The position numbers and the translations under genes are program-made. Shown one piece after another: positions 6,474 to 13,291 of a stretch of 16,030 nt of DNA; the stretch's first letter is position 1, and every line of letters starts with the position of its first letter. Source of the DNA: Candidatus Hodarchaeota archaeon (lineage in GTDB: Archaea > Asgardarchaeota > Heimdallarchaeia > Hodarchaeales > Hodarchaeaceae); assembly GCA_016840285.1 (NCBI GenBank), contig JAEOSR010000029.1:1-16030 (forward strand), written 5' to 3'. The notes beneath the pieces are model-generated. The model had not been told where the DNA came from and made no database searches. It saw only the letters and a list, made by a program, of their open reading frames with translations.

Positions 6474-7826
6474 TCAATCAGAAAAACATTTTCGAAAGCG
6501 TTCATTTAGATCCGGGATGTTTAGAAAGAAATAATAATCGTAAAGCATCTCGATTATCGTGAGCCAATCATTCAAAGAATAATAATGCAGTACCTCATAT
6601 GCCTTTCGATTCTCTTGAAGTTTTAGCTTTTGGATTAATTCTCTATCTCCATGATGTGACATAAAAGCACGGAATTCATGAAAACATCTTCTGTTGATCT
6701 TAGGAAGATCGGGGTGGAGGAATTCTATGATTTTGACCAATGAATCAAGCAACCATTGACGTTGGTCAGTTTCCCAATCTGGATCGAATTCACCTATGTA
6801 CATTATATTCCGACTTATTGGTCCGTAGAGCTTTTGAGTTGTTTTTTTTCCTTGAATGACACGGTATCCCATTTCGATAACAAGGTTGGCATCTTTAAGG
6901 GTTTTAACATAACGATATATGGTCTTCTCTGTTTTTGGTAATGATGCTGCTTTATTGTACCTCTCTGTAAGTTCCTTGATTGTCATTGGTCCATCTTGTA
7001 AAACATGAAAAAGTGGAAAGTAAGATGATTTCTCTAGATAACGACGTCTGGGGTCATTTGTTGGTAATCCATACCAGAATTCTGGAAATTGCTTAATGAC
7101 GTCTCGAAATTTCCCCATTTCCTCTTTCTGTTTTTTACTATCAATGGAAGGATGGTATTCAGTATCACTCGTTTTAGATTCGCTAAAGCACTTTGAAAAT
7201 TTTTCTTGGGCTCGTGGATCCTTTAGAAGAAACGACTCCCATCCTAGAAATGCAATAATATCATTGAAACTATATGGTGTCCAGATAGACAATATCTCTA
7301 GGATCTCTGTATTTCCTGAACTAATCAACCGCTGTTTATCTTCTTCGATACTTTGTATTAACCGTTTATGCCACTGGTTTAGAGCTTTTTCATTAATCAT
7401 CTTGTGAGGGTAAATCAACCTTAAGAGATTTATCAGTTCTTTGAATATGATCTGTTCACGGCTTCCATTCTCCCCCTCGTCCACAATATAGTAATTTGCT
7501 GTGAGTGAATAAAGGGTTTTACTATGGACTTTCCCCTCAACAACTCGCTGACCCGCTTCTTGAACTATATTACTCCTTTTTAACAGGGTTATATAGCGAT
7601 AAATTGTGGTCTTACTCCTTGCTTTAGCAATTTCCACTAAAATAGCATATTCTTCTGTCAAATCATTAATTGTCAGTGGACCTTTTTGATACAGAATCTT
7701 TAGAAGATTTAAGTAACGGGGATTGCGGAGAATTTTAGTTTGGTCTGGATTCAGAGTAGTTTTGACTAGTTCTGGCTCGTTAATAATGACATCCTGATAT
7801 TTTTCTTTTAGAGAATTGTGTTCCAT
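6474..7826 (-). CDS. Regulator built of two tandem winged-helix halves
   Basis: 450 residues made of two homologous halves. Half one (about 33-222) has a winged helix with GPLTINDLTEEY and KTTIYRYITLLKRSNIVQEA, the wing GQRVVEGKVHSKTLYSL, a helical region, and an end AQEKFSKCFSE. Half two (about 255-450) repeats each element: GPMTIKELTERY, KTIYRYVKTLKDANLVIE, GYRVIQGKKTTQKLYG, YSLNDWLTIIEM, ending in LNERFRKCFSD. It resembles ArsR-like archaeal winged-helix regulators duplicated in one chain, so a monomer could bind DNA as a pseudo-dimer. No ligand-binding or metal motif is seen. A TATA-like box (TAATATATC, minus, 7863-7855) lies about 33 nt before the ATG, indicating a very short leader. It is divergent from the winged-helix gene at 8142 and upstream of the methyltransferase/exporter pair, so it may control either. 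Function beyond DNA binding is unknown. Confidence 0.75.
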   Translation of the reverse strand: MEHNSLKEKYQDVIINEPELVKTTLNPDQTKILRNPRYLNLLKILYQKGPLTINDLTEEYAILVEIAKARSKTTIYRYITLLKRSNIVQEAGQRVVEGKVHSKTLYSLTANYYIVDEGENGSREQIIFKELINLLRLIYPHKMINEKALNQWHKRLIQSIEEDKQRLISSGNTEILEILSIWTPYSFNDIIAFLGWESFLLKDPRAQEKFSKCFSESKTSDTEYHPSIDSKKQKEEMGKFRDVIKQFPEFWYGLPTNDPRRRYLEKSSYFPLFHVLQDGPMTIKELTERYNKAASLPKTEKTIYRYVKTLKDANLVIEMGYRVIQGKKTTQKLYGPISRNIMYIGEFDPDWETDQRQWLLDSLVKIIEFLHPDLPKINRRCFHEFRAFMSHHGDRELIQKLKLQENRKAYEVLHYYSLNDWLTIIEMLYDYYFFLNIPDLNERFRKCFSD

Positions 7827-7854
7827 AGGCTTTTACCTGAATAAACAGTTTTTT

Positions 7855-7863
7855 GATATATTA
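7855..7863 (-). promoter_or_regulatory. TATA-like box of the tandem winged-helix gene
   Basis: TAATATATC on the minus strand is centred about 33 nt before the ATG at 7826, the spacing of a near-leaderless archaeal transcript. The same TCTAATATA core precedes the left-edge zinc-finger gene. The 7827-8141 gap between the divergent genes is otherwise AT-rich promoter sequence with no gene that I can support. Confidence 0.5.
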
Positions 7864-8061
7864 GAACTGATTTTAATTAGTCAATTTCTCCGATACAGAT
7901 GAAAATAAATATAATAATAACTCTACTATGAAATTCAAAGGCGTTTCTCTTTTTAAATCTTTTAGCAGAATATTTGAAATCTATTAACTTATTTATTTCC
8001 TTTATTATTGTTTTTCCACAAATACTATATATACTTATATGTATTGACCTGCCTAATACAT

Positions 8062-8073
8062 AAAATATATATA
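8062..8073 (+). promoter_or_regulatory. TATA-like box and possible operator before the winged-helix gene
   Basis: AAAATATATATA (8062-8073), preceded by a similar ACTATATATAC (about 8024-8034), is the most TATA-like sequence before the gene at 8142. Downstream are inverted repeats ATGAA/TTCAT (8081-8103) and ATTAATT/AATTAAT (8094-8100, 8114-8120), which could be a binding site for the small regulator itself; in such AT-rich DNA they may be chance. Confidence 0.4.
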
Positions 8074-8141
8074 CTATTCTATGAAATAGATTGATTAATT
8101 CATAAAATGAGATAATTAATAAAAATGTGAGTTTTTCAACA

Positions 8142-8393
8142 ATGTCTGGTAAAAATGTGGTAGATAAGAAATTGGTTAATTGTTTGTCTCCTTCTGCTCA
8201 ATTGGTGCATAGAATGTTACAATTGAACAAGAAAATGCATGTAGGGGAAATTAAGTCCAAAACCACCTATTCGTCACGAACTATACGGTATGCTCTTCGA
8301 CAATTAAAGAATGTCCGTCTAGTCATTCAAGTTCCTGATATGATGGATAGTCGTCGGCATTATTATGCTATCACCACGAATGATACATGTTAA
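8142..8393 (+). CDS. Small winged-helix (MarR-like) transcription regulator
   Basis: 83 residues. The sequence LSPSAQLVHRMLQLNKKMHV ... SSRTIRYALRQLKNVRLV ... DSRRHYYAI is the helix-turn-helix plus wing of the archaeal MarR-like family whose members consist of little else and bind DNA as dimers. The recognition helix is around SSRTIRYALRQL. The start is uncertain: a GTG at 8127 would add five residues, while the ATG at 8142 begins closer to the usual family start; neither has a good ribosome site. It lies 140 nt upstream of the CPBP protease operon on the same strand, divergent from the other winged-helix gene, and may control that operon. The protein ends in a Cys (TTNDTC), which is not a CaaX box. 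Confidence 0.75.
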   Translation: MSGKNVVDKKLVNCLSPSAQLVHRMLQLNKKMHVGEIKSKTTYSSRTIRYALRQLKNVRLVIQVPDMMDSRRHYYAITTNDTC

Positions 8394-8430
8394 TTTTATA
8401 GAAACAACAGAAGGTAGAAAAGCTTGAACA

Positions 8431-8440
8431 AAATTATATA
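8431..8440 (+). promoter_or_regulatory. TATA-like box of the CPBP protease operon
   Basis: AAATTATATA followed by TCG lies about 95 nt before the ATG at 8533, so transcripts would have a leader of roughly 65-70 nt that includes the GAGGTG ribosome site at 8521-8526. Confidence 0.4.
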
Positions 8441-8532
8441 TCGAACAAAAATTGGGAATGAAATGATAAAAATTGTAATAATGAATAAAAACACGATTAC
8501 AGTTATGATTTGAAAAATTAGAGGTGATTGAA

Positions 8533-9462
8533 ATGGAATACATAAAAAAGTCTACAGTCTTAGAAGCTGAATTTAGACCGTCTAGACTCTCTGGACGACC
8601 TTGGGAAAGTATTGTAATACTGATCGCTTTTTTTTTATTCTCAGCAATTCTATCAAAAACCTTTTTCCAATGGTTATCTATCGCCGGAATAGTGATAAAT
8701 CCAATCACTGAAACTTTGATTGGATTTATGATAGGATTTATCGTATTCTTTCTAATAGTACCATATGTTCTTGGTTTACCACAAGGAAAAATGTCTTTAC
8801 GGAGATTCTCATATACTATTGGAATTCGACGACCTCAGTCATCAGTAAGACTCCTGATAGTCTTCGTACCATGTATTGTTATCCTCTTCTTAAGTTGGTT
8901 ACTGGCATCGTTCATCTACAACCACCTAGTGCTTGGATGGGATCTTTTTTACTTCATAAGTGACCTACTAGATCCATCACGTGCCCTTCCACCCCAGAAC
9001 TGGGCTATAGTAACCGCAATTGGATCTATATTTGAAGAGATTGTATTACGAGGGATTTTCATCACGATGTTGTTAGACAAGGAGTATTCTGAGCGTGAAT
9101 CCATTGGACTATCTGCTGGAGTTTTTGGAGTAATCCACTTCATGAATTTGCTGAATGGATCATTAACTACTGCTCTCTTAGCTGGAGTTCTCGCACAGGT
9201 CATCTATACAACCTTATATGGTCTATTTTATGGTTATCTATTTATTAAAACTCGTAACCTGATTCCAAATATGGTATTACATTATGTGGGTAATGGATTC
9301 ATCAGCTTCTGGTGGTATACACCCTTCGCACCCTTCTCATCTTACTCTGTATATCTGATATTGATGCTTGTGTTTTACATTGGTATTTTCCCGACCATAT
9401 TATCAATAATTTGGGTTAAATACTCCATGCGATGGTACTCGAGAAATAAGGAGGAGAAATAA
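8533..9462 (+). CDS. CPBP-family (Rce1-like) intramembrane metalloprotease
   Basis: 309 residues with about eight transmembrane segments. All motifs of the CPBP/Abi family are present: E168-E169-IVL-R173-G (EExxxR), F198-GVI-H202 (FxxxH), and H250-YVG-N254 (HxxxN). These glutamates and histidines form the metal/water site in the Rce1 structure. In eukaryotes the family removes the -aaX tripeptide of prenylated CaaX proteins; in prokaryotes members are also linked to bacteriocin immunity or have unknown substrates. The protein sits in the cytoplasmic membrane. The ATG at 8533 is chosen because GAGGTG (8521-8526) is 6 nt upstream; the GTG at 8524 is part of that ribosome site. It is the first gene of a tight operon: the next start follows its stop with no gap, and an ICMT-like methyltransferase is third. 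Confidence 0.88.
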   Translation: MEYIKKSTVLEAEFRPSRLSGRPWESIVILIAFFLFSAILSKTFFQWLSIAGIVINPITETLIGFMIGFIVFFLIVPYVLGLPQGKMSLRRFSYTIGIRRPQSSVRLLIVFVPCIVILFLSWLLASFIYNHLVLGWDLFYFISDLLDPSRALPPQNWAIVTAIGSIFEEIVLRGIFITMLLDKEYSERESIGLSAGVFGVIHFMNLLNGSLTTALLAGVLAQVIYTTLYGLFYGYLFIKTRNLIPNMVLHYVGNGFISFWWYTPFAPFSSYSVYLILMLVFYIGIFPTILSIIWVKYSMRWYSRNKEEK

Positions 9463-10077
9463 ATGAAAAATGATAATACTACAAATTTTAAGACTTTAAA
9501 CAAACGAATTACTTCTCAAATAACCTTCATTTTATTATTCATCATTTGCACAACTAATGTTTCATTGGTTTTTGGAAATTCTAACACAGGACCAACCTTC
9601 TCATGGTCTGATGATTATTCTATAATGGCTGTAGACGCAATATATTACGGTCAAAAGGAACAAACTTTGGTGGTTGATTCCTATATAAATGATTCTGATG
9701 GCATAGATACTGTTATTTTAAGATTATTATGGGAACCAGAAGACGAATGGGTTAATATCTCGGCTACTCAGTCAGAAGGTAATTCTATTTGGGGATATTG
9801 GAATACTACGTTAAAATGGCAAGTAGATAGAATGACGGGGTGGTTCTTTGAAGTAAAGATGTGGGCAAACGATACTTTGGGAAATTGGAGTGAAACAGCT
9901 GTAATGGGAATTGAATTTGTATATTTCTTAATTTCAACTAGAACATCTTCTACAACTAGTATATCTATCACTAGTATATCCTCTACCACTTCTGCTAATA
10001 CTCACTGGTTTTCTCCTCTAATGATGTTATTTTCACTCTTCATTATTCTCAGGGAAAGGAGGAAGCAGCATAAATGA
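9463..10077 (+). CDS. Secreted, membrane-anchored Ig-like protein
   Basis: 204 residues. An N-terminal hydrophobic segment (about 20-38) acts as signal peptide or anchor. The middle (about 45-155) reads as a beta-sandwich of the Ig/cadherin-like type common in archaeal surface proteins (YINDSDGIDTVILRLLW ... WANDTLGNWSE) and holds several N-glycosylation sequons (NDS, NIS, NTT, NDT, NWS). Next comes a Ser/Thr-rich stalk (about 158-180), a C-terminal transmembrane segment (WFSPLMMLFSLFIIL) and a basic tail RERRKQHK. It should be exposed outside the cell and tethered by its C-terminus. The start has a strong ribosome site (GGAGG, about 9 nt upstream) inside the end of the protease gene, and its stop overlaps the next start by 4 nt (ATGA), so translation is coupled on both sides. 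Its role and link to the protease are unknown; it could be a substrate. Confidence 0.75.
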   Translation: MKNDNTTNFKTLNKRITSQITFILLFIICTTNVSLVFGNSNTGPTFSWSDDYSIMAVDAIYYGQKEQTLVVDSYINDSDGIDTVILRLLWEPEDEWVNISATQSEGNSIWGYWNTTLKWQVDRMTGWFFEVKMWANDTLGNWSETAVMGIEFVYFLISTRTSSTTSISITSISSTTSANTHWFSPLMMLFSLFIILRERRKQHK

Positions 10078-10604
10078 AAGATGGCAATAATTTTTATTCG
10101 TTGAGATCAGCCTTGTTTAAGTGGGGATGGGGGATTTTATTCTTAGCTGAATTATTATTGGGGGAAATTTTTGTCAACCCTAATAAAAGCGAAATAACTT
10201 CATTAATTGGTGTTCTTTTCTTAATAATCGGAATTTTATTGGTACCAGTGCCATTCATACTTTTCCCTAAGAAAGGAAATGTACCAAAAGGGGCAAATTT
10301 TCTCCACACAACAGTAATCGTCAATTCGGGTATATACGGATTGGTTAGACATCCTCAATATCTGGGTTGGGCATCTATTATATTCTCCGTTATTCTTATC
10401 AGGCAACACTCCATAATTACAGCATTAGGAATTGTAGCATTATTGTTATTATATTTTATGACAAAAGAAGAGGAAAATGATCTCTTTGACAAATTTGGAC
10501 TGGAGTATAAGCAATATATGAAAAAAGTTCCCAGATGGAATCTTCCACTTGGTATTTTCCAGTATTACCGTCGGAAAATGAGACGTTCTACTCCAAATAA
10601 CTAA
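10074..10604 (+). CDS. ICMT-like membrane methyltransferase (isoprenylcysteine carboxyl methyltransferase family)
   Basis: 176 residues with about four to five transmembrane segments. The C-terminal half carries the family signature: G89-LV-R92-H93-P94-QYLGW (RHPxYxGW) followed by K131-EEEND..FDKFGLEYKQYMKKVPRW, the EE(x)nLxxxFGxxYxxYxxxVPR block that forms the SAM pocket in ICMT structures. Eukaryotic ICMT/Ste14 methylates the prenylated C-terminal Cys exposed by Rce1; prokaryotic members of the same fold methylate other thiols, lipids or unknown substrates. The gene overlaps the preceding one by 4 nt with GGAGG upstream, and belongs with the CPBP protease to one operon. Length matches short prokaryotic members. 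I am sure of the fold family, not of the substrate. Confidence 0.82.
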   Translation: MKDGNNFYSLRSALFKWGWGILFLAELLLGEIFVNPNKSEITSLIGVLFLIIGILLVPVPFILFPKKGNVPKGANFLHTTVIVNSGIYGLVRHPQYLGWASIIFSVILIRQHSIITALGIVALLLLYFMTKEEENDLFDKFGLEYKQYMKKVPRWNLPLGIFQYYRRKMRRSTPNN

Positions 10605-10619
10605 AACTTGGGATTCATC

Positions 10620-10856
10620 ATGTATTTTAGACGGAAAATCTATGGATCAATAATATTATGTTTCGTAAGCCTTCCTCTGACAAGTGTTCTCGGGTGCACA
10701 GTATTTACAGTTTCTTATGCAGAAAAATTGTATTTTGGAAATAATGAAGACTACATTAATCCTAATACATATATTATAATTCGACCATCATTTGAAGAAG
10801 AAGAAGAATATGGGGGCATTTATATCCCGAGTTATTTGAGAAACAGGACCAATTGA
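10620..10856 (+). pseudogene. Truncated Ntn-hydrolase (choloylglycine hydrolase/penicillin V acylase-like)
   Basis: 78 residues. After a signal-like segment (residues 7-24) comes G25-C26-TVFTVS ... YFGNNEDYINPNTYIIIRPS ... YGGIYIP, which matches the start of linear-amide C-N hydrolases, where the Cys becomes the N-terminal nucleophile and the N-N-E-D-Y segment follows. Family members have 300 residues or more; here the frame ends in TGA soon after the first strands, before the GG-N-E-GL region, so no active enzyme can be made. The ATG at 10620 is preferred over a TTG at 10608. It sits 15 nt after the ICMT-like gene. L-G-C could also be read as a lipobox, but the following residues fit the hydrolase. 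Probably a decayed last gene of the operon. Confidence 0.6.
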
Positions 10857-11275
10857 CACTCAGAATTATCATTTCAGGCAAACCTAGAAGCGAATGGAGG
10901 AAGATTTGTGCAAGTTCCGATTATAATGAGAGAAGTGGAGGTAAGAGGAACGACGAAGAAATTCAAGAATTTAGAAGAAAGTTTAGAGAGGAATGTTATA
11001 AAGAAAAACTAGAAGAGGCAAGAAAATATATCTTAAATACAGATCCTAAACAGCTTGCTAAAGAGAATGAGGCTGGTCGTCGTGTTTGGGATCTCATGCG
11101 AAGTGAAGAGGGACAAACTTTTCTGAGTTCAGCATTCAAGGATGTACCAATGAAAGAAATATTGAAAAAGTTTCTCACCAGTATAGACGCTCCCGAGGAG
11201 CTCATCTCTGAAATCGCTGAAGAAATGATTAAAAAAATTGAAGATTGGAATTATAATAAACAGGAGGAAGAATAA
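10853..11275 (+). CDS. Charged helical protein, possibly a frameshifted remnant
   Basis: The frame is open for 140 codons from a TTG that overlaps the preceding stop. The first 25-30 residues look poor, while from about residue 33 (RNDEEIQEFRRKF) to the end it is a clean, charged, helical sequence (NTDPKQLAKENEAGRRVW, ISEIAEEMIKKIEDW). In the frame of the preceding pseudogene the same DNA around 10869-10944 reads NLEANGGRFVQVPIIMREVE, which looks more like protein; a single shift near 10945 would join it to the good part. So this may be the tail of an unrelated gene that lost its start and suffered a frameshift. No family recognised. Ribosome site weak (AGGA). Repeat copy 6 begins within 10-20 nt after the stop. 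Confidence 0.45.
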   Translation: MTLRIIISGKPRSEWRKICASSDYNERSGGKRNDEEIQEFRRKFREECYKEKLEEARKYILNTDPKQLAKENEAGRRVWDLMRSEEGQTFLSSAFKDVPMKEILKKFLTSIDAPEELISEIAEEMIKKIEDWNYNKQEEE

Positions 11276-11282
11276 CAGTCAT

Positions 11283-11395
11283 CAGACCGATCATGCTCGA
11301 ATTGAAGCTAATGACTCCTTAAGCCAACTGACGATAGGAACATCTCAATCTCCACAATTTTTGAGAAAAATGAGCCCTGGTGCGATTAGTAGTAG
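11283..11395 (+). repeat. Dispersed intergenic repeat, copy 6 (full length)
   Basis: CATCAGACCGATCATGCTCG leads into ATTGAAGCTAATGACTCC; 11313-11347 is identical over 35 bases to copy 3. The unit ends in GAGCCCTGGTGCGATTAGTA (11372-11391), then GTAG. It starts right after the stop at 11275 and precedes the end of the minus-strand gene at 11424. Confidence 0.85.
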
Positions 11396-11423
11396 GAAAT
11401 GAAAAGAAGAGAAAACACTTTTT

Positions 11424-11753
11424 TCACGATTCCTTAATAGAATTAGAATGAGTCCTTTTTCTCTCATCTTCCTTCATTTTTAGGAAGCGTCTCCGTTGCC
11501 AAATATTATGGAACCAGCAAACACAATTCCATTTCGCACTAAAAGCGATTTGTAGTTCATTTGCATGAGAAGAACAAAAGAATGTCTTATCCCCCTCTTG
11601 GTATAACCAGCTTTGAAGAATATTACCAAAATGCCCCATATCTTCCTCTAAGGTGGCTACAATATTCTCAGAAACTTCACCAGTGTAGTTAAGGAGCCGT
11701 CGTAATAAGTCTGGCAACCCTTGCTTTATTATGAGTCTTTTTGATGCTCTCAT
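11424..11753 (-). CDS. Small Cys/His protein, possible zinc binder
   Basis: 109 residues with no recognised family. The N-terminal part is helical (MRASKRLIIKQGLPDLLRRL ... SENIVATLEED). The middle has C60-x2-H63 and, 13 residues later, C77-x-C79-x2-H82 (WNCVCWFHNIW), enough ligands for one zinc ion. The tail is basic (QRRRFLKMKEDERKR), which suits nucleic-acid contact. The ATG at 11753 has a weak GAGAG ribosome site upstream, with an AT-rich ATTATATTTA around 11767-11776. It is flanked on both sides by repeat copies (6 and 7) and so stands as its own module. Trp and Cys content argue for real coding; the function is unknown. Confidence 0.5.
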   Translation of the reverse strand: MRASKRLIIKQGLPDLLRRLLNYTGEVSENIVATLEEDMGHFGNILQSWLYQEGDKTFFCSSHANELQIAFSAKWNCVCWFHNIWQRRRFLKMKEDERKRTHSNSIKES

Positions 11754-11910
11754 TCATCTACTCTCTAAATATAATTGAAATAATATGAAATGAAACAAGC
11801 TAAGAATGACTCTAATGGGCTAGATGGAAAAAACAACTATATAATGTTATACAATCATTTCCCTATTTTCTCGCTTCATACCCGAAAATGCAAAAAAAGA
11901 TACAGAAAGC

Positions 11911-11960
11911 AGATCATTCACGCTCTACTTGAAGTTAACGACTCCTTAAGCCAACTGACA
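11911..11960 (+). repeat. Dispersed intergenic repeat, copy 7 (left part)
   Basis: AGATCATTCACGCTCTACTT GAAGTTAACG, then the exact core GACTCCTTAAGCCAACTGAC at 11940-11959. After the core the sequence departs from the consensus and reaches the second shared motif at 11990. The gene-free stretch 11754-12122 holds this copy, that motif, a small palindrome GAGAA-A-TTCTC (12061-12071) and a TATA-like TTTTATTA (12081-12088). Confidence 0.75.
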
Positions 11961-11989
11961 AAAGTCTCATTTCTTTTTGGACTGTCAAG

Positions 11990-12007
11990 AATAGCTCCGA
12001 CAAAAAA
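11990..12007 (+). repeat. Second shared motif, copy a
   Basis: AATAGCTCCGACAAAAAA is identical to 14392-14409, and the next bases (GGAGAAATATTTATTCTT) resemble those after the other copy. Each copy lies 30-40 bp after a member of the main repeat family. Confidence 0.65.
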
Positions 12008-12122
12008 GGAGAAATATTTATTCTTTACTAAAATTTAGGGAAATAATCTCTAGATACTCGGAGAAATTCTCGAGATAGCCTTTTATTACAACGAGCAACT
12101 CAGATAACTAGAAGGGAGAAAC

Positions 12123-12593
12123 GTGGTAGAAGGAATCCCATTAAACACACCAACTGTTACTATGGCACATATGATCAAGATAAAACAGGACAATCCAATT
12201 TTCATACCATCAAAATTCGTTGAAAAACTCAAATCTAAGGACATGGAAGAAGAATGGGCTGTTATGATCTTTTTCTCCCCCTGTACGACAAAAATAATTA
12301 GAGCTATACCCACGAAGAGTTCAATGGTTAAAAAACTTGCAATTGAGTATTACACTAGGAAGTTGTTCTTACATGACCTTGGGATTGTTTTCAACAGAAA
12401 TAACATTAAGACCCTTTATAGTACAGGGATCTGTATCCATGATCCTCCATGCAATGATATAATGCCTTATGAAGGGTATATCGATACAAATGATTTACCT
12501 ATCTCCGAAGATCAATTAAAATCAGAGCTGTTAGCCATGCCTAGTATTGTTACGGTAGAAGTAACAGATGTAGATTTGGAAAGCACAGGATGA
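12123..12593 (+). CDS. Unknown protein, possibly ACT-like regulatory fold
   Basis: 156 residues, no family recognised with confidence. After a short N-terminus it reads as an alternating beta/alpha protein: MIKIKQDNPIFIPSKFVEKL, WAVMIFFSPCTTKIIRAIPT, LHDLGIVFNRNNIKTLYSTG, CIHDPPCNDI, YEGYIDTND, and a last helix-strand SEDQLKSELLAMPSIVTVEV. This beta-alpha-beta layout and the ending resemble small archaeal ACT-domain proteins, but the resemblance is by eye only. The GTG at 12123 is chosen because GGGAG (12114-12118) is at ribosome-site distance; ATGs at 12162 and 12171 are alternatives. It is first in a tight operon with zinc-ribbon genes (next start 4 nt after its stop), which suggests a regulatory or nucleic-acid-linked role. 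Confidence 0.65.
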   Translation: MVEGIPLNTPTVTMAHMIKIKQDNPIFIPSKFVEKLKSKDMEEEWAVMIFFSPCTTKIIRAIPTKSSMVKKLAIEYYTRKLFLHDLGIVFNRNNIKTLYSTGICIHDPPCNDIMPYEGYIDTNDLPISEDQLKSELLAMPSIVTVEVTDVDLESTG

Positions 12594-12597
12594 TTGG

Positions 12598-13017
12598 ATG
12601 GTGAAAACGGTCAAAAGAAGTGAAATTATCTGTGAAATAATTCGCCAACATTTCAGTGATCCAAATGAAACACGGCCAATTTATTGGTATTATCCATATA
12701 CCCCTCCCGAAGATGAAATTCGATACAGAATAAAACTCAATCTATGGAAGGAACAGAAAAGAAGAGAGGCGAAGAGGAGAATTTCCTCACCTCCAACAAC
12801 ACTAAGAAGTCACCAGGACTTTCAACAAATATGGAAGCAGAAAAGAAAAAAGAAATCGAGATGCAAGCACTTAACTACTCTACATGCGGACCTAAACGCC
12901 CTTTTCTGTCATGAATGTGGGAACTTAACAATCGTTGGAAAATTCCTACAGCTGGATAATAAAAGACGTGTTCAGGTGGAGTGGTGGGAAAAGAAAGACA
13001 AAGAGGATTTAAAATAA
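12598..13017 (+). CDS. Basic protein with C-terminal zinc ribbon
   Basis: 139 residues, very basic. The N-terminal part has an aromatic, Pro-rich stretch (RPIYWYYPYTPPEDE, about 26-40), then a long Lys/Arg helix (LWKEQKRREAKRRI; WKQKRKKKSR). The zinc site is C89-x-H91 and C104-x2-C107 (SRCKHL ... FCHECGNL). Net charge and a ribbon suggest nucleic-acid binding; no known family is recognised. It starts 4 nt after the preceding stop and is followed with no gap by a 31-codon ORF, so it is the middle of an operon. Confidence 0.65.
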   Translation: MVKTVKRSEIICEIIRQHFSDPNETRPIYWYYPYTPPEDEIRYRIKLNLWKEQKRREAKRRISSPPTTLRSHQDFQQIWKQKRKKKSRCKHLTTLHADLNALFCHECGNLTIVGKFLQLDNKRRVQVEWWEKKDKEDLK

Positions 13018-13113
13018 ATGGTATTTATAAATGGTGGACTTCCCTGTGAAATATTTTGGGTATGTGAACAGATTCTGGAAGATTGGAATAACTCTCCACA
13101 GTCCTTACTATAA
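13018..13113 (+). CDS. 31-residue ORF in the zinc-ribbon operon
   Basis: The ATG follows the preceding TAA with no gap, and the frame ends in TAA at 13111-13113, 13 nt before the next start. The product contains GGLPCEIFWVCEQIL with two Cys (C10, C16). It is short enough to be chance, but perfect spacing and ordinary composition favour a translated mini-gene or a coupling ORF. Confidence 0.4.
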   Translation: MVFINGGLPCEIFWVCEQILEDWNNSPQSLL

Positions 13114-13126
13114 TCTATAAGAGGAA

Positions 13127-13291
13127 ATGAGGTTGATACCCTCAGAATTAAATCCTTGCATGAATTGCGAAAAATCAATTCCTCTGATATGTGATCGTTG
13201 TAACCAAGAAACATATGGATTATTCTGGGCCTGTTTTGATTACTGTGTTTGTAATTATTGCCTTGATGATATAAAAAAACAGGGGTCCTGA
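13127..13291 (+). CDS. 54-residue Cys-rich (double zinc-site) mini-protein
   Basis: 54 residues with eight Cys plus one: C11-x2-C14, C22-x2-C25, then C36-x3-C40-x-C42-x2-C45 (CMNC, CDRC, ACFDYCVCNYCLD). Spacing by pairs suggests one or two zinc ions, as in zinc ribbons or small RING/B-box-like folds; no known family fits clearly. The end CNYCLDDIKKQG resembles CYCLDCFFRGKW in the right-edge gene. GAGG lies 3-4 nt before the ATG, and the gene closes the operon begun at 12123. Its stop codon lies at the very start of repeat copy 8. It is too short for usual length cut-offs, but the Cys pattern is far from random. Confidence 0.65.
   Translation: MRLIPSELNPCMNCEKSIPLICDRCNQETYGLFWACFDYCVCNYCLDDIKKQGS

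Noticed and set aside
7096..7407. Plus-strand 103-codon ORF
   Set aside because: It is the antisense shadow of the tandem winged-helix gene, whose duplicated structure proves the coding strand.
8319..8708. Minus-strand 129-codon ORF over the CPBP promoter region
   Set aside because: It overlaps the winged-helix and CPBP genes on the opposite strand, both of which have clear family motifs, and it covers the TATA box and ribosome site.
11790..12038. Plus-strand 82-codon ORF
   Set aside because: Its middle is repeat copy 7 (LLEVNDSLSQLT) and its end is the 18-bp motif; the rest is Lys/Asn-rich translation of AT-rich DNA.
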